Shown in pieces: positions 18,755 to 27,044 of a DNA stretch of 64,000 nt. The number at the start of each line of letters is the position of its first letter. The first letter of the stretch is position 1. Source of the stretch: Flavobacterium sp. LHD-85 (GTDB taxonomy: Bacteria > Bacteroidota > Bacteroidia > Flavobacteriales > Flavobacteriaceae); contig NZ_JAVFVR010000001.1 of NCBI RefSeq assembly GCF_030929595.1, positions 1,116,001 through 1,180,000 of the forward strand. The letters are read 5' to 3'. The notes below the pieces were generated by a model. That model worked only from the letters and a program-made list of their open reading frames with translations. It did not search any database and was not told where the DNA came from. The position numbers and the translations under genes were made by a program.

Positions 18755-20317
18755 TTAATAACTGTCGTTTTGAATAGTTCCCGGATTGTTATCCATTTCT
18801 AATTGCGGAATTGGGAAATATTCTCTTCCTGCTGTATAAGTATTAAACTCAGCATCTCTTGCTTTTAACCAAGCCAATTTTGCTGGATCTTGAAGCCATC
18901 CCCAACGACGAATATCATCAAAACGGTGTCCTTCTAGCGGGAATTCTAAAAATCTTTCATGTCCAATTTGTTCTCTCATTTGTGTTTGAGACAATCCTGG
19001 TTTTGCAGTTGCCAAATCTGGAAGATTTACCCTGTTTCTTACCATCTGAATGTAAGTGTAAGCCCCTTGAGTATCTCCTGTTTCATTTAAGCATTCTGCA
19101 TACATCAAAAGAATATCAGCATATCTTAATAAACGCTCATTGATTCCTGAACGCCAATCGTATTCGTCTGCAAATTGTCCGTCAGAGTTTTGGTATTTTC
19201 TGCAGAATAAATCATTTAAATCGGCTGGACTTGAAGCGTAGAATGTTGCAAAATCTTTTCCGTACAATTGCATTCCACCTGGTTTATTGTAGAAAATAGT
19301 GGCGTCTAAACGCGGATCAAGCTCTCCTGTTTTTGTTTTTTCGTCATGATATTCGTTAAACAATGCCCAAGTAGGCTGAACGTCTGTCCATCCAAAAGCA
19401 CGAGGCGCATAAGTAATCGCTCTTGCAGATGTTTTTCCCCAGCCAGAAGCAGGAGCACCTCCCCAACCTAGATCAACACCTCCAGCATCTCTGCTAAATT
19501 GAACTTCAAAAAGAGATTCTGAATTGTTCTCATTTGCTGTTGTAAAGTTGTCTCTGTAATTCGTTACTAGAGAATAAACCCCTAAATCTATTACTTGCTT
19601 AAAAGTTGTTTTAGCATTTGTAAAATCTTTCGTAAACAAATAGGCTTTTCCTAAATATCCTAACGCTGCACCTTTAGTTGCGCGCCCTTTTTGTCCAGCA
19701 TCTAATCCTGAAATGCCAACATAAGAATTTGGAAGTAATTCTGCTGCCGCTTTAAAATCTGCAATAACTTGCGCCCAGCCTTCATCTTGCGTTTTTTGAG
19801 GATAATAAACCGCTAATTCTGTTGGAAGAGGCACATTTTTAAACATGTTTACGGCATGGAAAAAAAACAGTCCTCTTAAGAAATAGGCTTGCCCTATAAT
19901 TCTGTTTTTTAACGCTTTGTCTTCAAATTCAATTCCGGGTACATTGGTCAATACTTGATTGGCACGGTAAATACCTTGATAATACGTTTCGTAAGCCCAT
20001 CCGTAAATTGCAGGATCTGCCACATTCGAATTGAAGTGCCCCACATTATACATTGAACCCCAAGGGCTGTTTGTTCTAGAATCATCTGCTTTTACATCGA
20101 GCAATAATGGCGTGCTTCTCATGTAAGTTCCGTCTGTCAATAAACTTCCGTAAGCGGCATTTACGCCTTGCAGTGCATCTTCATCTGTTTTCCAAAAATT
20201 ATCGACCGAATCATTATTTGGATCCAATTGGGTCAGATCTTCGTTATCAACACAGCTTGTTGTTACCAAGGCTAGTGAAAGAAAAACGGTTATATAGCTA
20301 AATATTTTAGATTTCAT
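18755..20317 (-). CDS. SusD/RagB-like arabinan-binding surface lipoprotein
   Basis: 520 residues. The lipobox ends TTSC at Cys22, followed by VDNEDLTQLDP, the acidic surface-export type. The SusD architecture is clear: N-terminal NDSVDNFWKTDEDALQGVNAAYGSL, tetratricopeptide-like helices (about 75-330), and the C-terminal LLMYAECLNETGD, FPLEGHRFDDIRRWG and REYFPIPQLEMDNNPG. It captures oligosaccharides on the cell surface and lids the SusC pore. The start is 31 bases after susC. Confidence 0.95.
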   Translation of the reverse strand: MKSKIFSYITVFLSLALVTTSCVDNEDLTQLDPNNDSVDNFWKTDEDALQGVNAAYGSLLTDGTYMRSTPLLLDVKADDSRTNSPWGSMYNVGHFNSNVADPAIYGWAYETYYQGIYRANQVLTNVPGIEFEDKALKNRIIGQAYFLRGLFFFHAVNMFKNVPLPTELAVYYPQKTQDEGWAQVIADFKAAAELLPNSYVGISGLDAGQKGRATKGAALGYLGKAYLFTKDFTNAKTTFKQVIDLGVYSLVTNYRDNFTTANENNSESLFEVQFSRDAGGVDLGWGGAPASGWGKTSARAITYAPRAFGWTDVQPTWALFNEYHDEKTKTGELDPRLDATIFYNKPGGMQLYGKDFATFYASSPADLNDLFCRKYQNSDGQFADEYDWRSGINERLLRYADILLMYAECLNETGDTQGAYTYIQMVRNRVNLPDLATAKPGLSQTQMREQIGHERFLEFPLEGHRFDDIRRWGWLQDPAKLAWLKARDAEFNTYTAGREYFPIPQLEMDNNPGTIQNDSY

Positions 20318-20347
20318 TTTAATACGTTTTAATGGTTAAACCTGTTT

Positions 20348-23300
20348 TTAGAAGCTCACTTCTACTCCTAAAGAAATTGTTCTCGGATTTGGAAAAGATC
20401 CCGCATCATATCCTCTTGAAAGCAATCCGTCACTATTGAAGTCAGGATCGTACCCTTTATATTTAGAGATAATCAACAAGTTCTGCCCATTTAGGTAAAC
20501 CTTAGCTTTTTCAATAAATTTATCTTTAATCGGAATGTTGTAACCGATTTCCATTGTTTGCAGTTTCACATAATCACCGCTTTCAATAAATCTATTCGAA
20601 TCTCTGCTATTTCCATTTGGATCTCCAATAACTGGAGCTGGAATATTGGTATTGGTATTAGTTGGTGTCCAATAATTTAATTCGTCTGTATGATGGTTTG
20701 TGTATTGTCCGATCATTAAATTGCGGTACATTGCATTAAATACTTTGTTACCTCCCGCTCCCTGCCAGAACATTGAAAAATCAAAGTTGGAATAAGAAGC
20801 GCTGAAATTTAATCCAAAGCCATATTTAGGAATTGTTACACCTTGGAAAGTTCTATCAGCATCTGTAATGCTTCCGTCTCCGTTTACATCTCTAAATTTC
20901 ACGTCTCCAGGAGCCGCACCTGTTTGTGTTGGAGAAGATGCAACCTCAGCCGCATTTTGGAAAATTCCAATTGCTTCCCAAGCAAACATTTCACCAACAG
21001 ATCTTCCTACTTCTGTTTTAGAAACTGCTCCGTAAATAGGATTTCCGTTTACACCAATTTTAGTAACTTCATTTTTAAGTGTTCCGAAATTTCCAGAAAT
21101 ATCATATTTAAATTTATGGTGATGATTGCTGTAAGATGCTGTAAATTCTACCCCTGAGTTTTTCATAGATCCCGCATTTGTAGTCACACTTGCAGGAAAT
21201 GCTCCTGTAGAAAACGGAAGCGGAACGCCTAACAATAAATCATCTGATTTTTTTACAAAGTATTCTGCTGTAAACTGTAAATCATTGTTTAAGAAACCTA
21301 ATTCGATACCCACATTTGAGTTTGTAGATTTTTCCCATTTTACATTAGGATCAAGTGCAGCAACAACTGTTGTTCCAGGAGCAAGCTCATTATTGAAATC
21401 ATAACCAGCAAAACTGTTTACTGTTGACGCAAAGAAATATTGTGAAATAGTATTATTTCCTAATGTACCGTAACCTCCTCTAAGTTTAATATTGCTTATC
21501 CATTCTGGTAATGTCCAGAATTTCTCGTTACTAAGTTTCCATCCTCCTGAAAAAGAGTAAAAGTTTGCCGAATTATTTTTTTCGCTGAAAAGAGATGTTT
21601 TATCTTGTCTAAAATTAGCCTGCAATAAATATCTGTCATCGTAAGAATAATTTAATCTGCTGATATAAGATATTCCTGTAATCGTAAATTTATATTCAGA
21701 TGCATTTCTGGCATCAGCATATTGAAGCATCGGAATGTCGTTTGGAGTGTAACCTACACCTCTCATATTATATCTGTGATAGTCTCTTTTTTCCTGAATC
21801 CAACCTGCAAGAGCGTCAATTTTATGCTTGCCAAGAGTCACTTCGTAGGTTAGCAAATTATTCAAGAACGTTCTTAACTCATTTCCTGTTTCAACATCTA
21901 GAGATGCCTCATCATTTGTAGTAATGTAATACCATCCTAAATCACTTGGCGGAATAAACTTTCTGTTTTCCCAGTCTGTTCTGTCATAACTTACATCCAG
22001 TTTATATTTAAGACCTTTTACAATTTCTACTTCTCCCCAAACATCACCAATGAAACGATTTCTTTTTCCATTATTATCAATCAGATTATTGTATCCAATT
22101 GGGTTCATTGAAATCGCTCTCTGAGTCAGGTTGTCTGTACCTCCATAACCTCCAAGTCTATTTGCGTCGTAAACTGGCATAGTTGGAATAGCTCCTAAAA
22201 TGTCACTTACAACTGTTTGACCTGCATTGTATTCATTAAAAATTTCTTTATCAGATTGTGTATAAGCTATTTTTGCACCGTATTTAAATTTTCCTTTTTT
22301 ACCATTTAAATTTAAGTTGGTTGACAATCTCTCATAATCTTGAGGCGTTTTGATATAGCTTGTATTTTTAAAATAGTCAACATTAAAGCTATAAGCTATA
22401 CTTTCTGCACCTCCAGTAAAAGTAAGCGCTTGATTTTGTACAACCCCTGTCTCAAAAGATTCTTTCTGCCAGTCTGTATCTACATTTGATATGTACGATG
22501 GACTATTTGGATCATTTCCTGGAGCAATGCTTACAGGAACTCCTGCTCTAATATCTCTGTTTCTTTCAGCTTCACTAGTAATTTTTTGATAACCAACTCG
22601 ATCTGTAACATCCCATTTTTTAGCAACATTTTGAAGACCTACAATAGACTTGAATTTAATGTCCATTTTACCTTGTCTGCCTTTTTTAGTCGTAATAATT
22701 ACAACACCATTTGCACCGCGAACACCATAAATAGCAGCCGATGACGCATCTTTTAAAACCTGCATAGATTCAATTTCTCCTGGGGCAAAATCATAAGGTG
22801 AATCGACCATAATTCCGTCGATTACAAAAAGCGGATTATTGTTACTAAATGAAGTTATCCCTCTAATCTTCACATTGACGAAACCTCCCGGTTCTCCAGA
22901 AGATTGCACCGTAACACCTGGAACTTGTCCCTGAAGCATTTTAGCAGCATCATAAGTAACTACCTTTTTTGCCGATTCTAAATTAACAACACTTACAGAA
23001 CCTGTTAAATCAGATTTCTTTTGAGTTCCATAACCAATAACAACTACCTCATTAAGTTTATTGGTGTCTTCGCCCAAAGCAACATCTATTTTAGACTGGC
23101 TTCCTACGGCTATCTCTTTGTTCTGAAATCCTATAAATGAAAAAACTAAAACATCGTTTGGTGATGCCTTAATTGAGTATTCTCCATCAAATCCAGTTGT
23201 AGCAACTGTTTTGGTTCCTTTTATAACAATGTTTACACCCGGAAGAGGCAAGTTATCCTGCGCAGATGTAACAACTCCTGTTATCGTTTTGCCCTGAGCA

Positions 23301-23404
23301 GACATTTGATTAACAGAAAATAACAGCATCAGTACTGCTAAAATCCAATTTGTTTTTGGCAATAGAAAATTGCAATACAAAAGTAATTTTTGTTTTGTAA
23401 TCAT
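20348..23404 (-). CDS. SusC/RagA TonB-dependent oligosaccharide transporter
   Basis: 1018 residues. A signal peptide ends near QMSAQ. A carboxypeptidase-D-like regulatory domain (ITGVVTSAQDNLPLPGVNI, about 40-115) precedes LNEVVVIGYGTQKKSDLTGSVS, the TonB-box region typical of SusC. The plug has IRGITSFSNNNPLFVIDGI and VLKDASSAAIYGVRGANGVVIITTK. The remainder is a beta barrel ending in an aromatic residue (SLGVEVSF). It imports arabinan oligomers across the outer membrane using TonB energy. Three proposed AraR operators lie upstream. Confidence 0.96.
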   Translation of the reverse strand: MITKQKLLLYCNFLLPKTNWILAVLMLLFSVNQMSAQGKTITGVVTSAQDNLPLPGVNIVIKGTKTVATTGFDGEYSIKASPNDVLVFSFIGFQNKEIAVGSQSKIDVALGEDTNKLNEVVVIGYGTQKKSDLTGSVSVVNLESAKKVVTYDAAKMLQGQVPGVTVQSSGEPGGFVNVKIRGITSFSNNNPLFVIDGIMVDSPYDFAPGEIESMQVLKDASSAAIYGVRGANGVVIITTKKGRQGKMDIKFKSIVGLQNVAKKWDVTDRVGYQKITSEAERNRDIRAGVPVSIAPGNDPNSPSYISNVDTDWQKESFETGVVQNQALTFTGGAESIAYSFNVDYFKNTSYIKTPQDYERLSTNLNLNGKKGKFKYGAKIAYTQSDKEIFNEYNAGQTVVSDILGAIPTMPVYDANRLGGYGGTDNLTQRAISMNPIGYNNLIDNNGKRNRFIGDVWGEVEIVKGLKYKLDVSYDRTDWENRKFIPPSDLGWYYITTNDEASLDVETGNELRTFLNNLLTYEVTLGKHKIDALAGWIQEKRDYHRYNMRGVGYTPNDIPMLQYADARNASEYKFTITGISYISRLNYSYDDRYLLQANFRQDKTSLFSEKNNSANFYSFSGGWKLSNEKFWTLPEWISNIKLRGGYGTLGNNTISQYFFASTVNSFAGYDFNNELAPGTTVVAALDPNVKWEKSTNSNVGIELGFLNNDLQFTAEYFVKKSDDLLLGVPLPFSTGAFPASVTTNAGSMKNSGVEFTASYSNHHHKFKYDISGNFGTLKNEVTKIGVNGNPIYGAVSKTEVGRSVGEMFAWEAIGIFQNAAEVASSPTQTGAAPGDVKFRDVNGDGSITDADRTFQGVTIPKYGFGLNFSASYSNFDFSMFWQGAGGNKVFNAMYRNLMIGQYTNHHTDELNYWTPTNTNTNIPAPVIGDPNGNSRDSNRFIESGDYVKLQTMEIGYNIPIKDKFIEKAKVYLNGQNLLIISKYKGYDPDFNSDGLLSRGYDAGSFPNPRTISLGVEVSF

Positions 23405-23442
23405 AATGGTTTAGTTAAGATTGGTTAGTGGTTTTTAGTTAA

Positions 23443-23463
23443 TAAGTGTTAATCTTACATTTG
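23443..23463. promoter_or_regulatory. Proposed AraR operator proximal to susC
   Basis: TAAGTGT-N7-ACATTTG, five of seven arm positions paired. It ends 39 bases from the susC ATG. Confidence 0.45.
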
Positions 23464-23541
23464 TAAATTTAACTAAAAAATAATCACGTAAACAAATTAA
23501 AATCACAAAAAAATAGTCGAAAAAAAACACATATCGCAAAT

Positions 23542-23562
23542 TAAGTGTTTAATCAACATTTA
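23542..23562. promoter_or_regulatory. Proposed AraR operator, middle of susC-araR gap
   Basis: TAAGTGT-N7-ACATTTA, six of seven positions paired; its halves equal the two perfect sites' halves. Centre 99 bases from the proximal site. Confidence 0.55.
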
Positions 23563-23607
23563 AAAATTCAAAGTTTTTTCAAAAAAACTGCCATTTTATT
23601 AGTTTTA

Positions 23608-23628
23608 ATTGTGTAAAAAATACACTTT
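23608..23628. promoter_or_regulatory. Weak AraR-like operator
   Basis: ATTGTGT-N7-ACACTTT, five of seven paired, with the core GTGT / ACAC kept. Weakest of the set. Confidence 0.3.
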
Positions 23629-23901
23629 TAATGAAAAAGGCATTTTTTAATCAAAAAACAGAGTGAATAAAAAAAAGCATAAATAATCTGTTTTTTAGTA
23701 ATTTGAAGTCGAAAAAAAGATAGTTTTGTAAGTAAATGATTGTTTATTTTTGTCTGTTTCTGATTAAACAGAACATATTTTTACAAAAAACCATCCTTGA
23801 CTGTCCTGTTTTTTTCTTAAAAAAATCTTAAAAAGTATATTTGCATATTATTTTTATGTAAAAGCTAGCTTTTTTAACTCTACATTTGAGTAGTAATTAT
23901 G

Positions 23902-23922
23902 TAAGTGTAAAATCTACATTAA
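23902..23922. promoter_or_regulatory. Proposed AraR operator for autoregulation
   Basis: TAAGTGT-N7-ACATTAA, five of seven paired. It starts 13 bases after a TAnnTTTG box and ends 56 bases before the araR ATG, so binding would block initiation. Confidence 0.45.
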
Positions 23923-23978
23923 TAAATTATGAAAGCTTTTAGGAAGTTCATATATTTACCCATCCAAATTAATTATAT

Positions 23979-24668
23979 ATGCTAAATAGTTATAGCTCTG
24001 CTGATAAAGTTTTACTGGCAGTAGACTGCATCATTTTCGGATTTGACAATGATGGTCTGAAAATCCTTTTAATTCAAAGAGATTTTGAGCCTGAAAAAGG
24101 CAAGTGGTCCTTGATTGGAGGATTTCTAAAACGCGATGAAGTTTTAGACACTGCCGCAACCAGAATCTTAAATACTTATACAGGTCTTAACGATATTTAT
24201 ATGGAGCAGTTACATGCTTATAGTGAAATTGATCGTGACCCCGTAGAAAGAACCATTTCGGTTTCTTACTTTGCTTTAATTAATATCGAAAACCATAATG
24301 CAGAATTAATTCAAAATTATCATGCTGAATGGTTCCCTATTAATGATGCACCAAATTTAATTTTTGACCACAACGAAATGGTTGAAAATGCAATTAAAAG
24401 ACTTCGCTACAAAACTTCTATCAAACCAATTGGTTTTGAATTGCTTCCTGAAAAATTCACCATGCGTCAGCTTTTAGAATTGTACGAAGCTATTTTGAGC
24501 AAAGAATTGGACAAAAGAAATTTCATCAGTAAAATAAACTCTTTGGAAATTCTAAATAAGCTAGAAGAAAAAGACATGCAGTCTTCTCGAAAAGGCTCCT
24601 ATTTATATACCTTCAACAAAGAGAAATATGAAGAAAAACTACTAAATAATTTTGTGCTCAATTTGTAA
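23979..24668 (+). CDS. araR: Nudix-family transcriptional regulator, AraR type
   Basis: 229 residues: an N-terminal Nudix-like domain (about 10-140) and a C-terminal winged helix (about 150-225, KFTMRQLLELYEAILSKELDKRNFISKIN). This is the layout of NrtR-family regulators, including the arabinose repressor AraR of Bacteroides thetaiotaomicron. The Nudix box is degenerate: GGFLKRDEVLDTAATRILNTYTG lacks the REXXEE core, so it should bind an effector rather than hydrolyse one. Position between the arabinan PUL and sugar genes, plus shared palindromes, supports arabinose control. The effector is inferred. Confidence 0.85.
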   Translation: MLNSYSSADKVLLAVDCIIFGFDNDGLKILLIQRDFEPEKGKWSLIGGFLKRDEVLDTAATRILNTYTGLNDIYMEQLHAYSEIDRDPVERTISVSYFALINIENHNAELIQNYHAEWFPINDAPNLIFDHNEMVENAIKRLRYKTSIKPIGFELLPEKFTMRQLLELYEAILSKELDKRNFISKINSLEILNKLEEKDMQSSRKGSYLYTFNKEKYEEKLLNNFVLNL

Positions 24669-24679
24669 TTCGCACTATA

Positions 24680-25672
24680 TTATAAAGAGTTACGCAATAT
24701 AAGAGCAGATTTATTTTCAATCTGCTCTTTTATTCCTTTCAAAACCATATCGGCCAAAATTTTTCCCATCAATTCAAAATTAGTTGATATTGTGGTAATT
24801 CCGTTTGCGGCAATTTTCTTTAATGGCGTTTCATTATAGGATATAATGCCGAAATCTTCTCCTAATTTTAAGTTTCTGCTCATTGCATTTTCTATAACCA
24901 AAAGCAAATCGCGGTCATGAGGAATGATATATAAATCTCCCAAAGCAATAGATTGATTGCTGAAATCTGAAATAACTTCATAATCAAAACCATAATCTTG
25001 ACAAAAAGATTCAAAACCCAATTTCATTCCGGGCGGTTCTCTAAAACCAGGGAAAATTAAAATCAGCTTCTTGTATTTTGACAATCTGGATTTACCTTTC
25101 ATGAAACCTTCATATATATCTTTTTGGTGATTTTGGTAAATCGCAGGAAACATTTTTAAATCTGGATTTGTCTGATCCAAAATAATTACGTCGCTTACTG
25201 GTAGGGTTTTTATAGAATCGACGACATCATTTAAGTTCGTCGGCATAATAATGTATTTTGTATAATTTCCGTTGCTGTCATTTATCAGTTTTTTGAAAAC
25301 CTGAACATTAAAATGATGAAAGAAAATATCGACCTGAACATTTTTTCCGATGTTTTTTAAAAACGAATTATAAATGTCTTCTTTAAAAATATTCAATTCA
25401 TCGAAGAGTAGAAAAATCTTCTGAGTTATAGTGATTTCAACGCTTTTAACGTAATAGCCTTTTCCTGGAATGGCATAAATGATTCCTCTTTTCTTCAATT
25501 CATCATACGCCAATAAGACCGTATCTCGAGATAAAGAAAAAGCCAGACATACTTTATTTACCGACGGAAGCGTATCGCCTTTAATTAAATTTCCCTCTTC
25601 GATTGCTTTTTCGACTGAAAGAATTATCTGCTTATATTTTGGCAGACCAATATTATTTTGGATTGAAATCAT
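24680..25672 (-). CDS. GntR-family regulator with sugar-binding-type sensor domain
   Basis: 330 residues. The N-terminal winged helix (about 1-78: KYKQIILSVEKAIEEGNL, LPSVNKVCLAFSLSRDTVLLAYDELKKRG) is GntR type. The rest resembles a periplasmic-binding-protein/LacI-type effector domain (IIMPTNLNDVVDSI, IIPHDRDLLLVIENAM, ISYNETPLKKIAANGITTISTN). It is divergent from galM-galK-galT with 107 bases between start codons and probably controls them. Its 3' end converges with araR and contains a hairpin. Confidence 0.85.
   Translation of the reverse strand: MISIQNNIGLPKYKQIILSVEKAIEEGNLIKGDTLPSVNKVCLAFSLSRDTVLLAYDELKKRGIIYAIPGKGYYVKSVEITITQKIFLLFDELNIFKEDIYNSFLKNIGKNVQVDIFFHHFNVQVFKKLINDSNGNYTKYIIMPTNLNDVVDSIKTLPVSDVIILDQTNPDLKMFPAIYQNHQKDIYEGFMKGKSRLSKYKKLILIFPGFREPPGMKLGFESFCQDYGFDYEVISDFSNQSIALGDLYIIPHDRDLLLVIENAMSRNLKLGEDFGIISYNETPLKKIAANGITTISTNFELMGKILADMVLKGIKEQIENKSALILRNSL
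24701..24731 (+). terminator. Possible araR terminator inside the GntR gene end
   Basis: Hairpin AAGAGCAGATT / AATCTGCTCTTTT with a 7-base loop and T-run, starting 32 bases after the araR stop and lying within the last codons of the convergent GntR gene. Confidence 0.6.
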
Positions 25673-25709
25673 GCTTATGATAAAGTCATTCTGACTATTA
25701 TAATTAAAA

Positions 25710-25727
25710 ACTGGTAGGTACTGGTAT
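25710..25727. promoter_or_regulatory. Candidate GntR operator, direct repeat
   Basis: ACTGGTA-ggt-ACTGGTA, two identical 7-mers with a 3-base spacer, in the gap between the GntR gene and galM. It ends 20 bases before the galM -7 box, where a -33 element would be. Confidence 0.5.
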
Positions 25728-25747
25728 GCAAATATAGAAAATGTTTC

Positions 25748-25755
25748 TACTTTTG
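25748..25755 (+). promoter_or_regulatory. -7 element of the gal operon
   Basis: TACTTTTG fits TAnnTTTG and lies 25 bases before the chosen galM ATG. It also overlaps the codons of a longer in-frame start at 25741, which argues against that start. Confidence 0.55.
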
Positions 25756-25779
25756 GATTTCATTTTTGGTAAAAATTAT

Positions 25780-26832
25780 ATGGAAATAAAACACATATCG
25801 CATTTAAAAGAGATTCACAATTGCAAATTGTTTGGTTTAATGCCTAATAAGGAAGAAATTTATTCTTTTGATCTGATTAATAAAAACGGAATGAAAGTTC
25901 AAATCATCAATTATGGCGCAACCGTAACTTCCATCCAAATTCCGGTAAACGGAAAATTAACAGATGTTGTATTAGGGTTTGATAATTTAGAATCGTATTT
26001 AGAATCATATAATTTACCAAGTGCTCCGTATTTTGGAACAACGGTTGGCCGTTACGCAGGAAGAATTCATAATGGAACTTTCAATCTTAACGATACAAAA
26101 TTTCAGCTTGACGGAAACAATAACGGCAATACGCTTCATGGCGGAGAAATGGGATTTGGAAGAAAAGCTTGGAGCGTAACTGATGCAAAAACTGGCGAAA
26201 ATCCGTCAATTACTTTTGGGCTTTTAAGCACACATTTAGACGAGAATTTTCCTGGCGAAATGACTGTTTATTTAACGTATACTTTGACTGAAGAAAATGA
26301 ATTAAAATTAGAATATAAAGCAACCTCAACTGAAGATACTATTATCAATTTGACACATCACAGTTATTTTAACCTTGATGGTCATGACGGAAATGTTCTA
26401 GAACAGCAGATGTTTATCAAATCAGCTAAAATGCTGGAAACAAATCCAGATAATATTCCAACAGGAAATTATACCGATTTGACCAATCATGATTTTGATT
26501 TTAGAACTGCTAAAAACTGTCCGTTTCCAATTGACAATTCTTTCGTAGTAAATTCTAAAACGGAAATTGTTGGCCAACTAATCAGTTTAAAAAATAAACT
26601 AAGAATGAATGTTTATACCGATCAGCCAAGTGTACATATATATGTAGGCGGAAATTGTTTCGGAAAATTGAAGGGAAAAGAAAATGTCGATTATAATGCG
26701 CAAAGCGGAATCTGTTTTGAAACACAGAATTTTCCTGACGCACCAAATCATGCTCATTTTCCGAATGCAGTTTTGAAAAAAGGTGAAGAGTACACGCAGA
26801 AAACGCTTTACAAATTTGAAAGTTTAAACTAA
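25780..26832 (+). CDS. galM: Aldose 1-epimerase, cytoplasmic
   Basis: 350 residues from the ATG giving MEIKHISHLKEIHNCKLFG; an upstream ATG would overlap the promoter. Motifs: NTLHGGEMGFGRKAWSV, catalytic His in NLTHHSYFNLDGHDG, and catalytic Glu in ICFETQNFPDAPN. No signal peptide, so it supplies alpha-galactose to GalK in the cytoplasm. First gene of a gal operon; the lipoprotein GalM at 3455 is its exported counterpart. Confidence 0.93.
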   Translation: MEIKHISHLKEIHNCKLFGLMPNKEEIYSFDLINKNGMKVQIINYGATVTSIQIPVNGKLTDVVLGFDNLESYLESYNLPSAPYFGTTVGRYAGRIHNGTFNLNDTKFQLDGNNNGNTLHGGEMGFGRKAWSVTDAKTGENPSITFGLLSTHLDENFPGEMTVYLTYTLTEENELKLEYKATSTEDTIINLTHHSYFNLDGHDGNVLEQQMFIKSAKMLETNPDNIPTGNYTDLTNHDFDFRTAKNCPFPIDNSFVVNSKTEIVGQLISLKNKLRMNVYTDQPSVHIYVGGNCFGKLKGKENVDYNAQSGICFETQNFPDAPNHAHFPNAVLKKGEEYTQKTLYKFESLN

Positions 26833-26850
26833 GAACAAAATGTAATTTCA

Positions 26851-26984
26851 ACACATAGAAACATAGATTCTATGCTAAAAAAAAGAAGGCAAAGAGAAAA
26901 ATATTTCTTTCACATAGCATTCTATGTCCATTTAAACTAGTGAAACGCCTTTTTTAAGTTTACAAAAACTATGTTTCTATGTGT
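26851..26984. repeat. Inverted repeat between galM and galK (acacatagaaacatag type)
   Basis: Perfect 16-base arms (26851-26866, 26969-26984) enclose smaller catagcattctatg-type palindromes. The same arm sequence occurs at 31300. Confidence 0.7.
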
Positions 26985-27044
26985 TAAAAAAAAACACTCA
27001 GAAGAATAATAAATTCCAAAAACCACAATACAACTAACTATATA

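Larger units (their letters stand above)
23405..23978. promoter_or_regulatory. 574-base divergent control region, susC and araR
   Basis: Very AT-rich, with no coding signal. It holds four proposed AraR operators (23443, 23542, 23608, 23902) and two TAnnTTTG boxes pointing to araR (TATATTTG at 23836-23843, TACATTTG at 23881-23888). A perfect 14-base palindrome aaaagctagctttt lies at 23860-23873. I could not place a clean -7 box for susC. Confidence 0.65.

Noticed and set aside
23860..23873. Palindrome aaaagctagctttt as an AraR site
   Set aside because: It lacks the TAARTGT half-site and the 7-base spacer; could be another regulator's site, but nothing supports that.
25741..25779. Upstream in-frame ATG for the cytoplasmic GalM
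   Set aside because: It lies on the TACTTTTG promoter box and adds residues without match to the family; ATG at 25780 is preferred.
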